Notes: a model not told the origin generated them from the letters alone. Shown: positions 11,441 to 25,385, counted from the stretch's first letter. The stretch is DNA of 64,000 nucleotides from Straminergon stramineum (GCA_963920665.1 OY987263.1:41637218-41701217); one strand, 5' to 3'. A program made the numbers and translations.

Positions 11441-12790
11441 AATTGAGGGGGGAAGAAAGGAGGAGATCAACAAGACACGTCCAATTGCACTAAACAAACC
11501 ATTGGAGCAAGGAATCCAACTCCCCGTCTCTCGTTAACATCACCAATGCAACAAGCAAGTGGCCAAAAGAATGAGAGAGTGACAAAAGGGAAGACAATTT
11601 GAAGGTTAGAAGTAGAAGTAGGTAAGATAGGAGGGTAATCCCCATGTCTTATCCAAGCCCTTAGATTAAAATTAGGTGATTTATACAAGATTAAGCATGA
11701 GACGTAAGACATAGGACATAGGACGTAAGAAATAGCTCAACCTTGGAGGATGGCATGATGTGTCTTTAAGATTAGCTTCGTACGAAGGACTAAGGGTAGT
11801 TGGGCCACCATAGTACATAGGGAGCCTAGCGTGAAAAGAAAAGAAGGGAGAGGAAAAGAAACAAGGTAAGGCCAACGAATAAACTCTTGTACCAAATTAT
11901 TTTATGATTAGAATGATGGTTCATTGTCTCAAGATACGGGAGTTCATGGCAAAGGAGGGAGAGCTTCTGGTGGACGTGATCAATGACTCAAGTTCTGAGA
12001 TATGAGTTAAACCTTTCCCAACTCTTCCAAGGTCCCTAATTAGAGATTAGTAACTCTAGTTGAGGCCTACCCTTAGGTCACACCCTTAGGACCATAAGTC
12101 AAGTCATTTCCTAGGACATAAAGAGGAAGGTTGTAGCTCTCCAAAACCCTAAGGCACGTCCCAATCGGGTCCAAAACAAGGAAGTTATTGCCAAATGAAG
12201 ATTAGGGTCAAATTGTATGAAGAATAGGTAAACTTCGGATATGACAGAGAATTAAGTAGATTAGGAGGAGGCTACCAATTAGGGTCCAAGGCCAAAGAGA
12301 AAAGTTCATTCTGAATTATAGGTTAGGATAAATTAGCAAATGAAATTTAGGTAAGGCTTGGATGATAATTTTGTGAGAATCCTTGATTAAGGCCCAACAC
12401 CAAATCTAGGTAGGAGCAATTCTTGTGACCCATCCCTAAAAATTTCGGATCTTTTTGAATTGGGGAGCTAGGTGCAATTGATGGACGAAGTTTGAGGAAC
12501 CGAGTAGCGGTCAAACTTCATCCACCCATAACTTTGGCTAGGAAGGTTGGATAGGGTCCAGTTTTATGTTTTTAGAAATGGCACAAGATGAATTAGAGGT
12601 TTCTAAGGTTAGTTCTACCCTGTCATAGGTTCCATCCAGATCACACAACAAGCCATCCATTCGGTCGGCCAAAACATTGGAAGTAGATTAAGTGAATCTT
12701 GCAAATTTGGGGTTACTTAGGCACTAAGTAAAAAGATCCATTGCTTGGAAGGCACAATGGACCACACTTAAAAACCCAAAGGTAGGAGTC

Positions 12791-13447
12791 ACTTAGCCAA
12801 AACCCAGAACTTGGTTGTGTTCATGAATTACCAAGGGCGAGTGATTTGGCGCTTACACCAAGTGGTAAAACTTTGTGCATAAAAAGAAATTGTGTTGAGG
12901 ATATGCAGGTGGCCCTTGGCACAACCCAAGCACGTTCAACCTACCCACTTTAGAGCATCACTACTCCTGCCCTATATATGTCGGGTTGGAACAAGATGAC
13001 AAAAAGGTGGGTCGGTCTCAAAAATGCCCTCCACTATGGCTTTGGCAAAACAAGTTTAAGAATTGGGTGCACCAAAATTTCTCATTTTATGTACAACGTA
13101 TCAGGAGGGAAGTTTGAACCATGCATGGGGTTGAATGGTTTTTCCATTTTTTGCTTAGAAACAATCCCGCCTCCATCAATTGTCATGTGCTCAAAGAGAA
13201 TCATGTCCTTGATAACAATCTTGTCCATCACTATAGAGACTTCTAAGGTGAGAATTTAGACCTTTTTTTTAACCCTTCAAATTGAAATTAATGGGAGCTA
13301 GGGAAGCAACCGTTGTATTCCATGGTGAGGGGCACTATAGTTGTTTGGATGTTGGAGAGCCAACTTCCCATACTGGCCAAGATGCATCCAAACCATACCA
13401 AGTTGCCTATGTCATGGAAGAGTGGCCACCCCATAGTGGCGATGCTC
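12791..13447. other. intergenic sequence with two unrecognised open frames
   Basis: Frames of 93 codons (12978-13259) and 83 codons (13282-13533) lie on the plus strand. Neither shows a domain, signal peptide or repeat, and the second runs into a TTAA-family element copy. I do not call them genes. Confidence 0.4.
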
Positions 13448-14200
13448 TTAATAATCCACATGAATGTCTAAGGCACCATGTTTTGGTATTGACAAAACTT
13501 AGAAGTCAAATAAAAGCCTTACTAAATTACTAATTTTAGTATATTTTACAAAAAAAATTATTTTTGAAGTCTAGTTTTAGCATCAAAAATTCAACTAGAT
13601 TGATTTTGACAAATTCAGCATGATTTTGAAAATGAATGATTATGATTTTTCTAATCAAGATTTTGGGCAAAGGCGTCCATTGCAAATCTTTGATTATTTA
13701 GTGTTGAGGGCTCTTGGAAATGAGCCTCAAATACATTAAATCTTAAGAAAATCACATTAGAAATTCATTTTAAAGAATTGTAGAGTAGATTTTGAGAAGC
13801 CATAAATTGATTAGGATCACATGAAGAAGACTATTTTTTTGAATGAGGAAAGATGTGTCTCAAAGTATATATGTTGAACACTTGAAATTCATATTTGAAA
13901 TACCAATTACTTTCACATTACAATGTTCTTTCTAAAAGCACTTTGAATTTGAAACTAGGAGTCTAATATTTTCAATTATGAACAATATGCATTGTATCTA
14001 GTAACCAAATTCACACGTCGACTCGTCGAGCTTTAAAATCAAAAGCAACAATGTCACTCCAATCTTTGCACATGCATTGGCTTCTAGGTGCTCCATTCTC
14101 CAACAATCAATAAGCCCTACTTGTAAGTCTTTGCTTTTAATCTTGCATTTTTGTAACATAAACATATTTCCATAAGCTTTCCAAAATATTAAATTCATGT
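13448..14200. mobile_element. TTAA-family element copy, right end missing
   Basis: Starts TTAATAATCCACATGAATG and then ctaaggcaccatgttttggtat. This matches the start of the element at 43836 (TTAATCCCTAAATGCCCAAG, ggcactaaattttggtat). The interior at 13548-13830 matches 43938-44180 closely, including cttggaaatgagcctcaaatacat or a variant and gtagagtagattt. The matching right end is not found. Confidence 0.5.
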
Positions 14201-14544
14201 TGTAATTACATTCATTGAGTCACTTTGACTCCAATATGTGATGTACAATCGTTGTCCAATTGTTTGAGGATATAGTACCTCCTCTAGTAGGACCTATTGT
14301 GAAGTGTCAAGACGAAATTGACTACTTCCCTCTTCTATGATCTATTGCAAGACCTGTGGATGGTGCCCATTGGAGAAATCAAGAGATGACATGCCAAGGG
14401 AGGCACTTAAAGACCCTAAAAATCATGTTGTTGCCCAATCAAGTAGAATACCAAAAAAAATACAAAAACCAAGAGCATTGGTGGGTTTTTTTTTGGTCAT
14501 TTGTCATCAATTTGCACCAAAATAATGGGCCCAACACCAAGTCC
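14201..14544. other. intergenic sequence
   Basis: Nothing recognisable. Two overlapping plus-strand frames at 14337-14559 lie in different phases and show no domain. Confidence 0.4.
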
Positions 14545-14775
14545 TTAGAACATAAATAGAATTTTTTGGGATGAAATCGCCAAAAAACTTCAAATTAAAA
14601 AAAATCTTAGATGAAATCACTAGATTATAGATGAAAATAGAATTATAGATATGTAGAATGTGCTAATGTAATATTTTCTATCCAATATGTAGATGGATGG
14701 TGAAATCTGGAGCACCACTATAACATCTAATATTGGCACTTTGGCACTTCACAAAAAATGAAAAAAACAACCTTG
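14545..14775. repeat. dispersed repeat, uninterrupted copy (pair of 35360-35895)
   Basis: Shares caaaaaacttcaaatt(t)aaaaaaa, gatgaaaa(t/c)a(g/a)aattat(a/g)gatatgt, ggagcaccactataacat and cacttcacaaaaaatgaaaaaa-type blocks with 35360-35895. Here the central site reads tctatccaatatgtag with no insertion, so it serves as the empty site for the MITE at 35486-35790. Confidence 0.65.
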
Positions 14776-14894
14776 AAGATCATCAATTAGGAAAAATTTG
14801 AACTCTCAAAGAACCCCTCAAGAGTTGACTTGCAAAGCTATTTATTGACAGCTAGAGATGATAGCCCAAGTACACAAAATGCACATAATTATAT

Positions 14895-15275
14895 CCATGC
14901 ACTTGTCAAAATAAAAAATTCACTTACAATACTAAGGACTTGAATGACAAAAAGTACCTAATGTCTAATTGTTCAATAAGAAGCATTTCATTTTGAAAAC
15001 ATCATGAGCATCAAGTACCTATGAACTTTTCAAAATAAAAAATTCATTCATAGTACCAGGGACTAGAATGACAAGAAGTACTTGGTGTCTCATCGTCCAA
15101 TAAGAAGCATTTCATTATGCAAACATCATGAGCCACTAGTACTTAGTTGCACCAAATTTGTCTTTTTTCATTTAAAATATTCCTTCAATGTACTAAGGAT
15201 TTGAATGACAAGAAGTACCTAATGTTTCATTGTCCACTAGAAGGCATGCAATTGTGTAAACATCATGATGTCAAA
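14895..15275. repeat. tandem repeat, 3 copies of an about 123-138-bp unit
   Basis: The anchor ggacttgaatgacaa/ggactagaatgacaa/ggatttgaatgacaa occurs at about 14937, 15060 and 15198. Each is followed by aagtacct, a caataagaag or ccactagaagg block and aaacatcatga. Confidence 0.75.
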
Positions 15276-16999
15276 AATGGGTGGAAATAGGGGATAAATA
15301 TCATTCCTCCCTTGACAAATATGTATTTTAACCCAATTAAGGTCTCCAATCAACGCCATTCTAGAGGGCACTTCAAGGGCCCAAATTTCTTCTAATGTAA
15401 TGAAAAAATTGTTGTAATTTCTACTTGATACATGCCAAAGAGAGGGATGAACTCAAGGATGTAGAGACTATGACTTCTATTGAGCTTATGGAATCAACAA
15501 AGGTAAGGTGGAATGGCATCTTTTAAAAGATATTGAGAGAAACTAGAGGGGTGTTCATGAGAGATTGGGTACCATGTACAAACAAATGGTAAGACTTTTA
15601 TAGTGGTTACCATAAATCTAAAGATATCTTGCTAAACACCAAATTAAACAAGGAATATATGGGAACGAATCGTTATATGCAAGGGTATAAATCTTCACAA
15701 ATGAGAATAGAGTGGCCTCCCCACCAATTTCCACTATGAACTCATTGATCTTAAGGATTGACATGTTCATCAATTGCTAAGTCACTCTTTGAACTTTAGT
15801 TCCAGTAACAATGAATCCCACTATAATCATTCTCAAACCATTGAACTCATTGGCAACAATGGAGATGAAGTTGAGGACAAATAAGACAACATTGAGTCCA
15901 ATTGTCTTTATTTGCCCATACACCAAGAGATTTGAGAGAGGACATAGGTTGGACAAACCAACTTGCATAGAATGTCGTTGGTGCGGTTCATTCTTGCACT
16001 CAAGTTATGTGTAGGTCAGGTATAGAAACCTTACAAATTTTTTCCCTAGTAGTCACAACGACTAAGTTCGAATTGCTCCTTCCTTACACCAATGCATGAC
16101 TTGTGCAATGTCCCCAGTCACAAAATTTTGTGAGGACATTGCTCCACTTGTCCTTGATATATGCGTTAATTCTCATTACCTATTCTGGATCACATTAACA
16201 ACTTAAGCTACTTGCATTATGAATGTCTTCAAAGTTTGACAGTAGGTAGCACCACTTGTATTTTAATGGCCTATTGCCTAGAAACATTGCAAGGGCATTG
16301 GGCTAACACCACATTACAATTCCTCACCCTTTTCTACATATCCCTAAATTTTCAATTCATTGATTGCAGATTTTAGCTTGGAGCACTTGTGCTTGCTTTT
16401 CCATACCTTGTGATGCTTTTAGTTACGTTTCTTTTTTCGTTAGTTTGATGGCTTTTCAACTCATTTTTTTGGGGGGGGGCTTATACTTCTATGCGTACTA
16501 GGTTCACTCTTTGTAGTAATATTTTTTATGGTTCAATTGCTTAGATCTTTGGCTACTAATTCACACTCCAACAAGACATGGTTCCCACGCTATTGCCACG
16601 ACTTTTGCGAGTTGCTTGGATTAGGTACAATCTCAAGTTGAATTGGAGTCTAGTCCAAGTGAGTTTGTTCTTGATCTATTGTCCATCTAGTCTTGGTCTC
16701 AAGTTGTTTCTGGTCATCACAAACCATTTTTTTGTAGAAGCTTATTACATTATTGTTTTTCTGCAAGTAGATTTCAATTTTCAAAATGTGGAGATGAATT
16801 TTAAGCACAAAAGAAAGAATTTTTATAGTCGCAATGTAGCGAAAGGGAATCAAATGTAAGGACATATCAAAGTAACTAAATATACTCCAAAAAGACCTCT
16901 AAAATTGTCTACACGTGCACAACAAAATTTAGTTCGCCTTGTCAATCTTGACCGCCAATAAACTCTTGCCATGCTTGCAGACAATTTTGAAGTCCATGG
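15276..16999. other. AT-rich intergenic sequence
   Basis: No gene. A poly-T/poly-G tract lies at 16465-16479. Open frames of 63-93 codons (15777-16014, 16578-16865) occur on both strands with no recognised domain. Confidence 0.5.
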
Positions 17000-19900
17000 G
17001 GGTGATTGCAAGAAACACTTGTCAATTTTGTTGCATTTTCATGATTTTTTGGGGAGTACTTTAAAATTAGAAAATGAATTTTTTTAAATTAAAAAAATAT
17101 GACTAATGTATATACCTTTAAGATGAAAGTGCCCAAGGAAGGAATTGCATAGAAAAATCCTCTAAGTAGGAGAATTAGAAAAGTGCTAAGTCTTAAAAAA
17201 ATACATACCTTGATGTTTTAATTAGGAAAAAATAAGTAAAATAAGTAAATACACAAAATAAAAATTGGACATTTTGTAACAACCCTATGGAGATGGACAT
17301 TGTTGTACCTTAAATTTTTGATTTTATTGTCAATTTGACTATCCATGTGTAAATAGGGCTATCAACTTGTTCCATTTCCATTATCAAGTCAATTAGAATT
17401 GTAATTATCTCATGATAATTGAAATGGTGGTTTCTTAATATTTAGAAGAGTCAAATTGATAGGATTTGAAAAGCGTCAAATTGACTTTACAACTTTTCGA
17501 GTAAAGAGTTGTCTTCACAAGTTTTGGGACTAGAAGTCCAAAGGTTGATTTGCTTTTGTTCTCAGTTCATACCAAATTGTATGACTCACTGTACTCTTGT
17601 GCTTTTGTGTATATAAAATTCTCAAACATTGAAATTTGTAATTGTCCAATTGCTCTGGTTGTGTGAGTTGTATTCATCTATTTGGTTGAGGGAGTTGGCT
17701 TGTGGCGGGGTGGGAGTTTGGAGCTTGGTCAAGTTGACTTGGAGCAACTGTGTTATTGTGTTGTGATTTAATTGACTAGTGTGGTAATTGTGCTTGTGTT
17801 TTTGGCTATTGTTAAGCTTTCATACGAGGGTGTGTTTGAAATTATAGGCTAATCAACTATGTACTTGTGCTTGTATTAATGGATTGAGAATATTGTCAAT
17901 TTTCTTGTGTGTCTTAGTATGAAAGTTGTATATTAAAATTGCCAAGTAAATTAAATAATTAATTGCCGAGTGTTGCTATTATAATTTCTAATCTATGTGG
18001 TTGTATGATTATTTGATGAGTATTCCATTTGGCAAGTTAGTTGTGAGTAACAGTGCATGAGCTATGAGACAAATTGCTGAATTTTTTAAATAAATAATTG
18101 ATAATTGTTGAAGTGTGTGCATTACGATGTATAAGTCCATTTGACTATAAAATTGTGAGGTAGTTTGTATTAATCAATGAACATCTTATGTAATTAACTT
18201 GTTGGTTGTAGTGTGCAAATTTTGAGTCTATGATTAATTAAATTGTTGAGTGTTGGAGCTATGAACAATTTGTAGTGTGTGTATTTGAATGAGAAATTAA
18301 TTGACACTGTATTGGTTAATTTAGCTATATGATGCTATGAGTATGGAATGAAAAATTGTTTAGTCATTTGAAAGATTAAATTTTTTAGAATAAGTATAAA
18401 ATTACTGTGAATCTAAATTTTCAATTATTGTAATCAAGTTCATATGTTTGTTTGTGAAATTGCTAGAACTAGAGTGTGTCAATTAACAAAGTTGTAATAT
18501 GGTGTCGAATAAAAAGAGGTTTGCCTTGAGAAATCACGTGGATCTTGGCTGCAACCGGAAATGATTGAAGAACCGAAGTAGACATGTTCATATAAAATCT
18601 TGAATCTTATTCGTCAAATCTTCTAAATTGTTGTGGAATTCTTTCTTGTTGGCCTATTTTGAAATGGGCTCTAAATGGGTTTAACGGTTGAGGTATGTGA
18701 TAAGAAACCACAAGATTTGGACATGTAAAATGAGACGGCTAGACCACGTGCTGAATTAACCGAAAGATTCGTTCTTAAATTTCAAACTCTCGTGCCTTAT
18801 TGTGATAACATAACAAGTTTCGACCATGTAGGCCATCAACCCCACTTCGTTATCATGACACAAAATGAGGCCAAGCAATGGTTTGATCCATGCCGCCCAC
18901 AATAACAAAGATTACAAACAAATTGAAAGCTACAAACCACATCACATAGGTCTCTAAAATCTCCTTCAAACTCCAACTCCTTGGCCAAATTTTGATTTGA
19001 TGCCACCAAAGTTCTATAAGTCCAAATGATATGAGTGATAGTTTTTTGGAAAACTTACACAATTTCTACTCTTCCTCCAAATCTCATATCAATATAACAC
19101 TCTGTCCAACTTCTATAGCCACCGAAGTTTCGGCCCTTAAAATGGAGGACAACAGACCCTTATTCATTTCGACACTCATAACTCAGTTATAAAAACTCCA
19201 AATAAAATCAATGATAGCTTCATGTAAAGCTAACAAATTTTTTTTCACTCTCTTTAATTTTCATTGCAAAAAAAGACTTGTCCATCTTCTATGGTCGATC
19301 AAAGTCTCTGTCCTTTTGTAAGGCAATTGACCTTCTTCTATTCAAACTAGTACAACTTTTCACTACCAACTTCAATTCAAGCGAGTGAGATCATTTTAGA
19401 AACACAACACTATAATATACAATTTTCTTCAATTTTCATTTCAAAATTCGTAAAACTCAATATACTATAGCTTTTCAAACATTCGGACCTTACAAACACA
19501 ACAAGAAAGACGATGAACAATGCCCCTTTTTCTTCCACCTTATCTTCATCCTTAACCACACAAATCAAATGGACTTCAATCCATACCTTGACCATGTAGC
19601 TCCCTTATCATCCATTGGTCATTTATTTTTATCATTAAATTCATTCTACATCCTTAGCTAGAAGATAAATCACCCCAAAGTCACTAGAAGGCAAACTATT
19701 AGTATATTTATTTCCTACATCTTCACACAAACACTATAAAATTTAAAATTATTTCTAAATACAAAATAAAGGAACTAAGATTTAACATATGTTTATTAGA
19801 GGTAAAAATAGAGTTTCAGTCGGAATATCACTCCATCTTCAAGAACTTGAGAATGCATTTGATGGTAGTTGCCACATATTTTGTACAATTTGCTTCAGTT

Positions 19901-21886
19901 AAAATATTGACTAGTCCTTCTAATCAACGTTGGTGACCATAACTTTCCTTGACAAGCCTAGCCATATAATAATATTGGTCAACATTAAGATCCTCAAGAC
20001 ACCCCTTAAATGTCACTTCTCGACTCCTAAGCTCAACACATTCAACCTGCAACAAAATCACCAACGCTTGACCATCGCTCTAAAGGTTCCCGTGCCACCG
20101 CTGCTTTAATCGAGGTTGCTTTGGTAGTCGAGAAGGCCCAACTTCTTCTTATGGACGCTCAAATGACAGTGCAAGACTTAGTGATAGATGAGGTTGATCT
20201 AACAATTATGACAAAGAAAATTCAAATTCAAACTCAAACTCCAATTGAGGTTCTTCATCTTGAGACTCAAAAAAACCCCTCTAGTTCGATATACTAAAAT
20301 TCAAAGTCAAGAACAAATAAAAACTATATCAATTTGATGAAGCTCTTCAATGATCCCTCCTTTTTATAGTTTGCCAAGAAGAAGGCATCATCTTGAAGCT
20401 ATTTCAATTGACATCATATTCCACACTACATTAATGTAATCAAATACATCCCTAAACATGTAAATATATATTTTTACATAATGCTCGCATTTACAATGTG
20501 ACAATGCACTAACTAAATTGTTTAATGAGATAAGTCTAATTGGCAGTATGTGATAATTGGGATGATTAGTGTTCTAATTGTGAAATTGAAATGAATGAAT
20601 GTATATAATTCGTGAAAGAAGTGCATCCAAATGTATATGTTGATAAGAATAATAAATTACAATGTATATCTAGATGACTTTGAATTGTGATTTTGAAACA
20701 ATCAGGTAAAACTAGTGTATGTTTGAAATCTATCAAATTGTTATAAAATAATGAGCACTCTATTGGACAATTATAAGTTTCAATTGTTCGTTCAAGTTGT
20801 GTAAACTTGTAGAGTTCAAGTCCAAATGTCCAATTAAGTCTAATTGATAGAGAATTGGGTGAATGTTACTCGTCATTTTCAAATTGACATGGTCCAATTG
20901 CAATAGAGATAGTTCTTAAAGCAAATTGATAAATTCAGCTCTGGATTAAATGAAGTTACATACATTAAAATGGTTCCATGTTAGAATTACTACAGTTCAA
21001 ATTTGTAATTTTGTTAAATCCCACATACAACATATCTAATAGTTGAAATTTGCTTTTGCTAAAGAAGTTGGTCCAGTTGATAGTGTAGTACTAGACAAGT
21101 CGACGATGTAACTTGTCGTTGGTGGCTAGTCAACTACATAGCAATAAATAGACAAAAGGACAATCATAGGTACCGTCTAATGGCCAAGAATCTCTAAGTG
21201 GTAATTTAGCTAATTGACCCAACCATTCTTTGATTAAAGACCAAGATTATTTGACTTGTAAAACATGAAGCAAATTGGCTTACATGAAGATTGATCATGC
21301 CCCCAAAAAGAATTAACCCTTCTTTGTGAATATTTACAATCACACAAAATTAGGGGATAGAATTCTTTTATGAAATAAAATTGCAATTACATTAATATGG
21401 TTTAGACAGATGAAAGAAAGTAAAGAGGATCCATAAAGAAATGTTATCATATTCTATAAATTATATTTATACAATACTATTAAATGGCTAGAGCATGCAT
21501 AAAGACAAATTGACAATCCCTTGATAAATTGACTTGAGATTTGACATGAGCCACACACTAGACAAGACTATGACGTCATCTGTTGGGTCTATATTGTAGC
21601 ATTGGAAATTTGGATTGTGGAAAATTGACATTAGAAACATTTCCTTGAGTTCATTTTGTAAAACAAATCTAAAAACACGTAGAGAAATATTCAAAATACG
21701 AAAACGAGTGACCTTAGTCACATAAACGTTAGACTTATTGACCTTTCTTTAGAAATTAACCTCCTATACTATATTTCCCTAGGTTTTGTTGAGTAGACAA
21801 AATTTACATTACAGACATTCACCAAAAAACCCACCAAAATAATATTTTATATGTTTCAAAATGCAAGCAAAAAAAAGCTCACTTTG
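17000..21886. mobile_element. second GGGTGA-family MITE copy, split by a 4.5 kb insertion and truncated
   Basis: 17000-17300 matches 1048-1345 along its length (ggtgattgcaagaaacacttgtc, then ctctaagtaggaga and acataccttgatgttttaatta). The match resumes at 21819-21886 with ccaccaaaataatattttatat and gctcactttg, then stops where copy 1 continues, so the right third is lost. Confidence 0.7.
17301..21813. mobile_element. 4,513-bp TG...CA insertion with GACAT target duplication
   Basis: It begins TGTTGTACCTTAAATT and ends AAATTTACATTACA. It is flanked by GACAT at 17296-17300 and 21814-21818. The undisrupted relative near 1335-1350 reads straight through this site. TG...CA ends plus a 5-bp duplication fit an LTR retrotransposon, and 17600-17625 has a tatataaaa box such as an LTR promoter might have. 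However, I could not identify a matching pair of LTRs, a primer-binding site or any gag/pol coding. It may be a strongly decayed or non-autonomous (LARD-like) element. Confidence 0.55.
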
Positions 21887-22159
21887 TTGAATGGGATTTT
21901 ATGAAAAGAATACAAGAACATGAAAATTCCGTACATTTCTTCCTTTCTTTGACACAATAAGGAAACTTTACAATTATAATCCATATTGTCGAAAATATGT
22001 AATTGTGAGAGCCAATTAATTCAAATTAAAATTGGGCTCAAATATAGATCTAAAGATTAACATTGATTGAGCCATTATTACTTGTGCATATAATATTCAA
22101 ACACCATTCTTGGACTTCAATTAAGCCTTAATTGCTCCACCATCCATATTTAGAACAAT

Positions 22160-23130
22160 GAACATAGTGCTTTAAGCCAATGTTTCATCCATTTACCTTT
22201 TCAATTTTCCATAGTAATTTTTGAATCTTAATTCCTAAAACTCTTTCATATTTAAAGTTCAAAACTACTCCAAAATACTTGTCCCCAAGCAAGGCTAAAA
22301 TCTTCATGGCTATATTTTAATAAATCAAATTGTAGAATTTTTTGGTTAACTTGTTCAAATATTTTTCTAAAATTTTGGAGAGAATGTCTTCACCCATTGC
22401 AAGTTCAATGTGCCTAAACTTCAAAATGTAGACTTTTCTAGTCCTTCCTGAAAGTAAAGTTTTGTCTTTTAACATTTTTAGAAATAGACACGTATGTCTT
22501 GTAATTTGTGCCTTTTAGGCAATATGTTGAAAAATGGTTTTAGAATATATGCAAAAAACCAAACCAAAAAAATATCATCTTTTTCAAAAATATAATACAG
22601 TAGAAGGTAGTATTTAATGAAAGAAAAAATTAAATTGCTAATAGATATTTGATGAAATAAAAATTGTTATTCCAATGGTGAAATATTCTAATAAATAATC
22701 TATATTCTTTATATTTGTCTCCATTTCAAAATTGAGTACAAAAGACATCAATATACTCTTTTTCTATATTTATTGTCCACAAACTAAAACTCTTTATAAC
22801 TTTCACCTCATTATTTGAAATTGAATGGTTCAAATATTTTTGAGTAGGTATCAATCTATACAATCCAAAGAAAATCATCAATCTATTTTAAAATGTATTT
22901 TTTACCTCATGAGTTGACATTGAATTCAAAAAAATCCTTTTAACTTTTGCAATATTTATTGGAATGACATAAAAGAAAGCTCCACATGTAGACTAGGATG
23001 ATTAGCATCCATCTTGAAAATGTCATACAAAAATTCCAAATTTTACAATCAATAGACACCACTCAAATTCTCAAAAGTGATATCTTTAGTCATTTAGGCA
23101 TTAATAAGATGACCATTTTTTTTTTGATGA
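22160..23130. repeat. dispersed repeat, copy 1 (pair of 50610-51560)
   Basis: Shares in order ctttcat(a/g)ttt...caaaact, caaaatact(t/c)...aagcaagg, ttgcaagttcaatgtg/ttgcaaggcaatgtg, cacgtatgtct/caagtatgtcc, atatgttg(a/g)aaaa, and an aaattgagt.../gaaaattgatagc block. Orientation is the same in both copies. It is non-coding in both. Confidence 0.6.
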
Positions 23131-24600
23131 ATTTGATATAATTCATGGAAATATTATATTGGTACGAGGATACAAGAAAAAATATGCTAAAATCCAAATA
23201 AGGTTTCAAGCATCTAAAGATTAAGTTAAACAAGATTTTCTTTGTGTTAACCCTCACTATTGCTAGTATGATTTATCCTAGTTGTAGATCACCGTACTTC
23301 TTGTGATTATAAGTAGGAGCAAGGATGCCGAAGAGTTTATTTAAACCCTCATAGCCCAAGGGAACAAAAAATGTCGAATTTGAATTTTTTTAGACCACAA
23401 TCATACATTTTCAATGAAGAAAATTAATCCAATTCACTCGATTTCAGATTTTTCATTTTTCATTTCTATGCAATGAAGTTGGTCACTCATCTTAGTGGAG
23501 AAGGCATCAAAGTTTGCCTTGATTTTTTGTGTTTGACACTATATTTGGAGACTCTTGCACTCAAGGGTCAAACAAACCATGGATTGTGAGGGTAAATTGT
23601 TTTCTTACATTTGAATTCCAACATTGTTTTGAATATAAGAGCTCTCTAGCCCCCTAAAAATGCTTTCATTGGAAACGAGAAACTTTTGTATGACAACAGA
23701 ATATCTGTACCATTTCAAAATGCAAAGGAAGTGTGAATTTGCTTTGTAGCCTTGCTTACAAGTTACATAAGGCTAAACTCTTTCTCACAACATTATTACT
23801 ATCTCAATACATCAAAAAATAAAAAATCGCTTGCTCTACAAGAAAAATGAGTAAAAATTTCTTATGGGTTCGATTAGGTCTAGTTTTGGTCAATGGATAT
23901 TGGGCTCGACCTTCGTATGAGTCAAATTGAATCCTTAAAATCTTAAGGCCTTACTTTCAGTGAAATTCACTCAAAAGTGTCATTTTTATTGAAAAAATGA
24001 TCAATCAATAAAAAAATCATTCTTTTCATATCTAACCATGGGATATTGCTAGATTAGTTAAGAATGTGTAGGAGAAATTTTAGAAATTTTGACCATGAAG
24101 ATTACAAGATATTAGTTGCGTTTAAAGTTTTTTAAATGGATTTTTTGATCCCTTGCTTGATAAGATTTTGAATCTTCACAACTTAAAACTTTTGCACAAT
24201 ACACGTTGAATTAAAGAAATTATGGTGAGAAATTGCATTGAAAGTTTAGGGAAGAAAACAAACCATATTTTGATTCTAAAAAAAATTATTACATAGAAGA
24301 CAATGCAATATAGAAAGAAAAACTAAATTGTCAATAGCTCTAAAATGGAATTAAGTATACAAATTCCAATATTCAGATTCTTCTAAAAAGTAAATTGAAC
24401 CTTGTGGATTTTTTTTAAAATTTTAAAATTGAGTTCAAAACATATCCAACAGATTATTTTCCTAAGAAGATGCTATGATTGCTTGTAAAGCCACTACTAG
24501 AAAAAATAGATTTTAACAACTACGCAAATGACTTCACCTTATATCAAATAAACAAGGATGATTGCTATAGTATATAACTATAGTAGACAAGATGTTGTGG
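23131..24600. other. AT-rich intergenic sequence
   Basis: No gene, repeat unit or inverted end recognised. Confidence 0.5.
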
Positions 24601-25385
24601 ACATTCCAATTGTTCTTGGTTAAATCAGTCATTGGCTACTGTGAGTGTTTTAAACTCCACCCTTCGAGTTAAAACGTGCACACAGGTTCTAACGGCATGT
24701 TAAATCAATTTCCTTAGGGTGTTTTTAATCTAAGTTCAATTCGTGCCTTCCAAGCAATGAACACTTTGTTTTTAAATATCCAAATTGAACTTAAATCATG
24801 TATTCCTAAACTAAATCAACTACCTAAAAGATGAATTCAAACTAAAATTAATCTAACCTAACTTGTAGAATGTAATTTGCCCTTTCTAGAATGATAAAGC
24901 AAGTTAAATTCTGACTTCCCTAGTAAAAGAAATGAATGGATGAAATATTGATCCCTAAACTACATCACAACCTTCATCCATGAATTAAAAATAGTAAAAC
25001 TAATCAAAATAAATCTAGATTTTAGGTTTGAGGTTTTTAATTATATTAGTTACCTGATTCTAAGAATAACCCTAATTTGACCAATAATCAAAGAATTTCA
25101 TCCAAATTAAGATCAAACTTCATCCAACCTTTTCTCACTTAAAATTAAAGTATTTTTTAAATGAAAATAGGTTCTGGAATCTTTAAAAGATTCCCTAATT
25201 GATTCCTAATTTAAATGATTCCTTAAAGATTCTTTAGAAATTCTTTTTAATTATCTTCTAATCTATCGTAAACTAAACTTTCCATTCTAAAATTAGTATT
25301 TTTAGGGTTTTATGTTTTTTAAATGGAAACTCAGAAATTACCTTTCCAACAAGGTAAGACACTAAAAAACTAAATTCCTAACCAA

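Larger units (their letters stand above)
8940..12790 (-). repeat. long retroelement-like repeat, copy 1 (inverted relative to 24.6-30.1 kb)
   Basis: The reverse complement of this segment matches 24.6-30.1 kb in the same order. Near one end both have gtgccttccaagcaatg(g/a)a. In the middle there is a block around aattgcaaacggattg/aattgaaaaacgattg. Towards the other end is a long match around tttttagtggga(a)ttt...cctaggaattt or variant...gtagttgac...cagaaaa(t)tccaaaa. No reverse transcriptase or integrase is visible. It carries three tandem arrays of its own (10571, 11058, 11363). It may be a long terminal repeat or the non-coding part of a retroelement. Confidence 0.5.

Noticed and set aside
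14895..15275. Possible CRISPR-like array
   Set aside because: Units are long, diverged and adjacent, without short exact repeats and unique spacers. The context is eukaryotic.
17301..21813. Intact LTR retrotransposon
   Set aside because: Ends and target duplication fit, but I found no LTR pair, primer-binding site or protein domain, so only the insertion is claimed.
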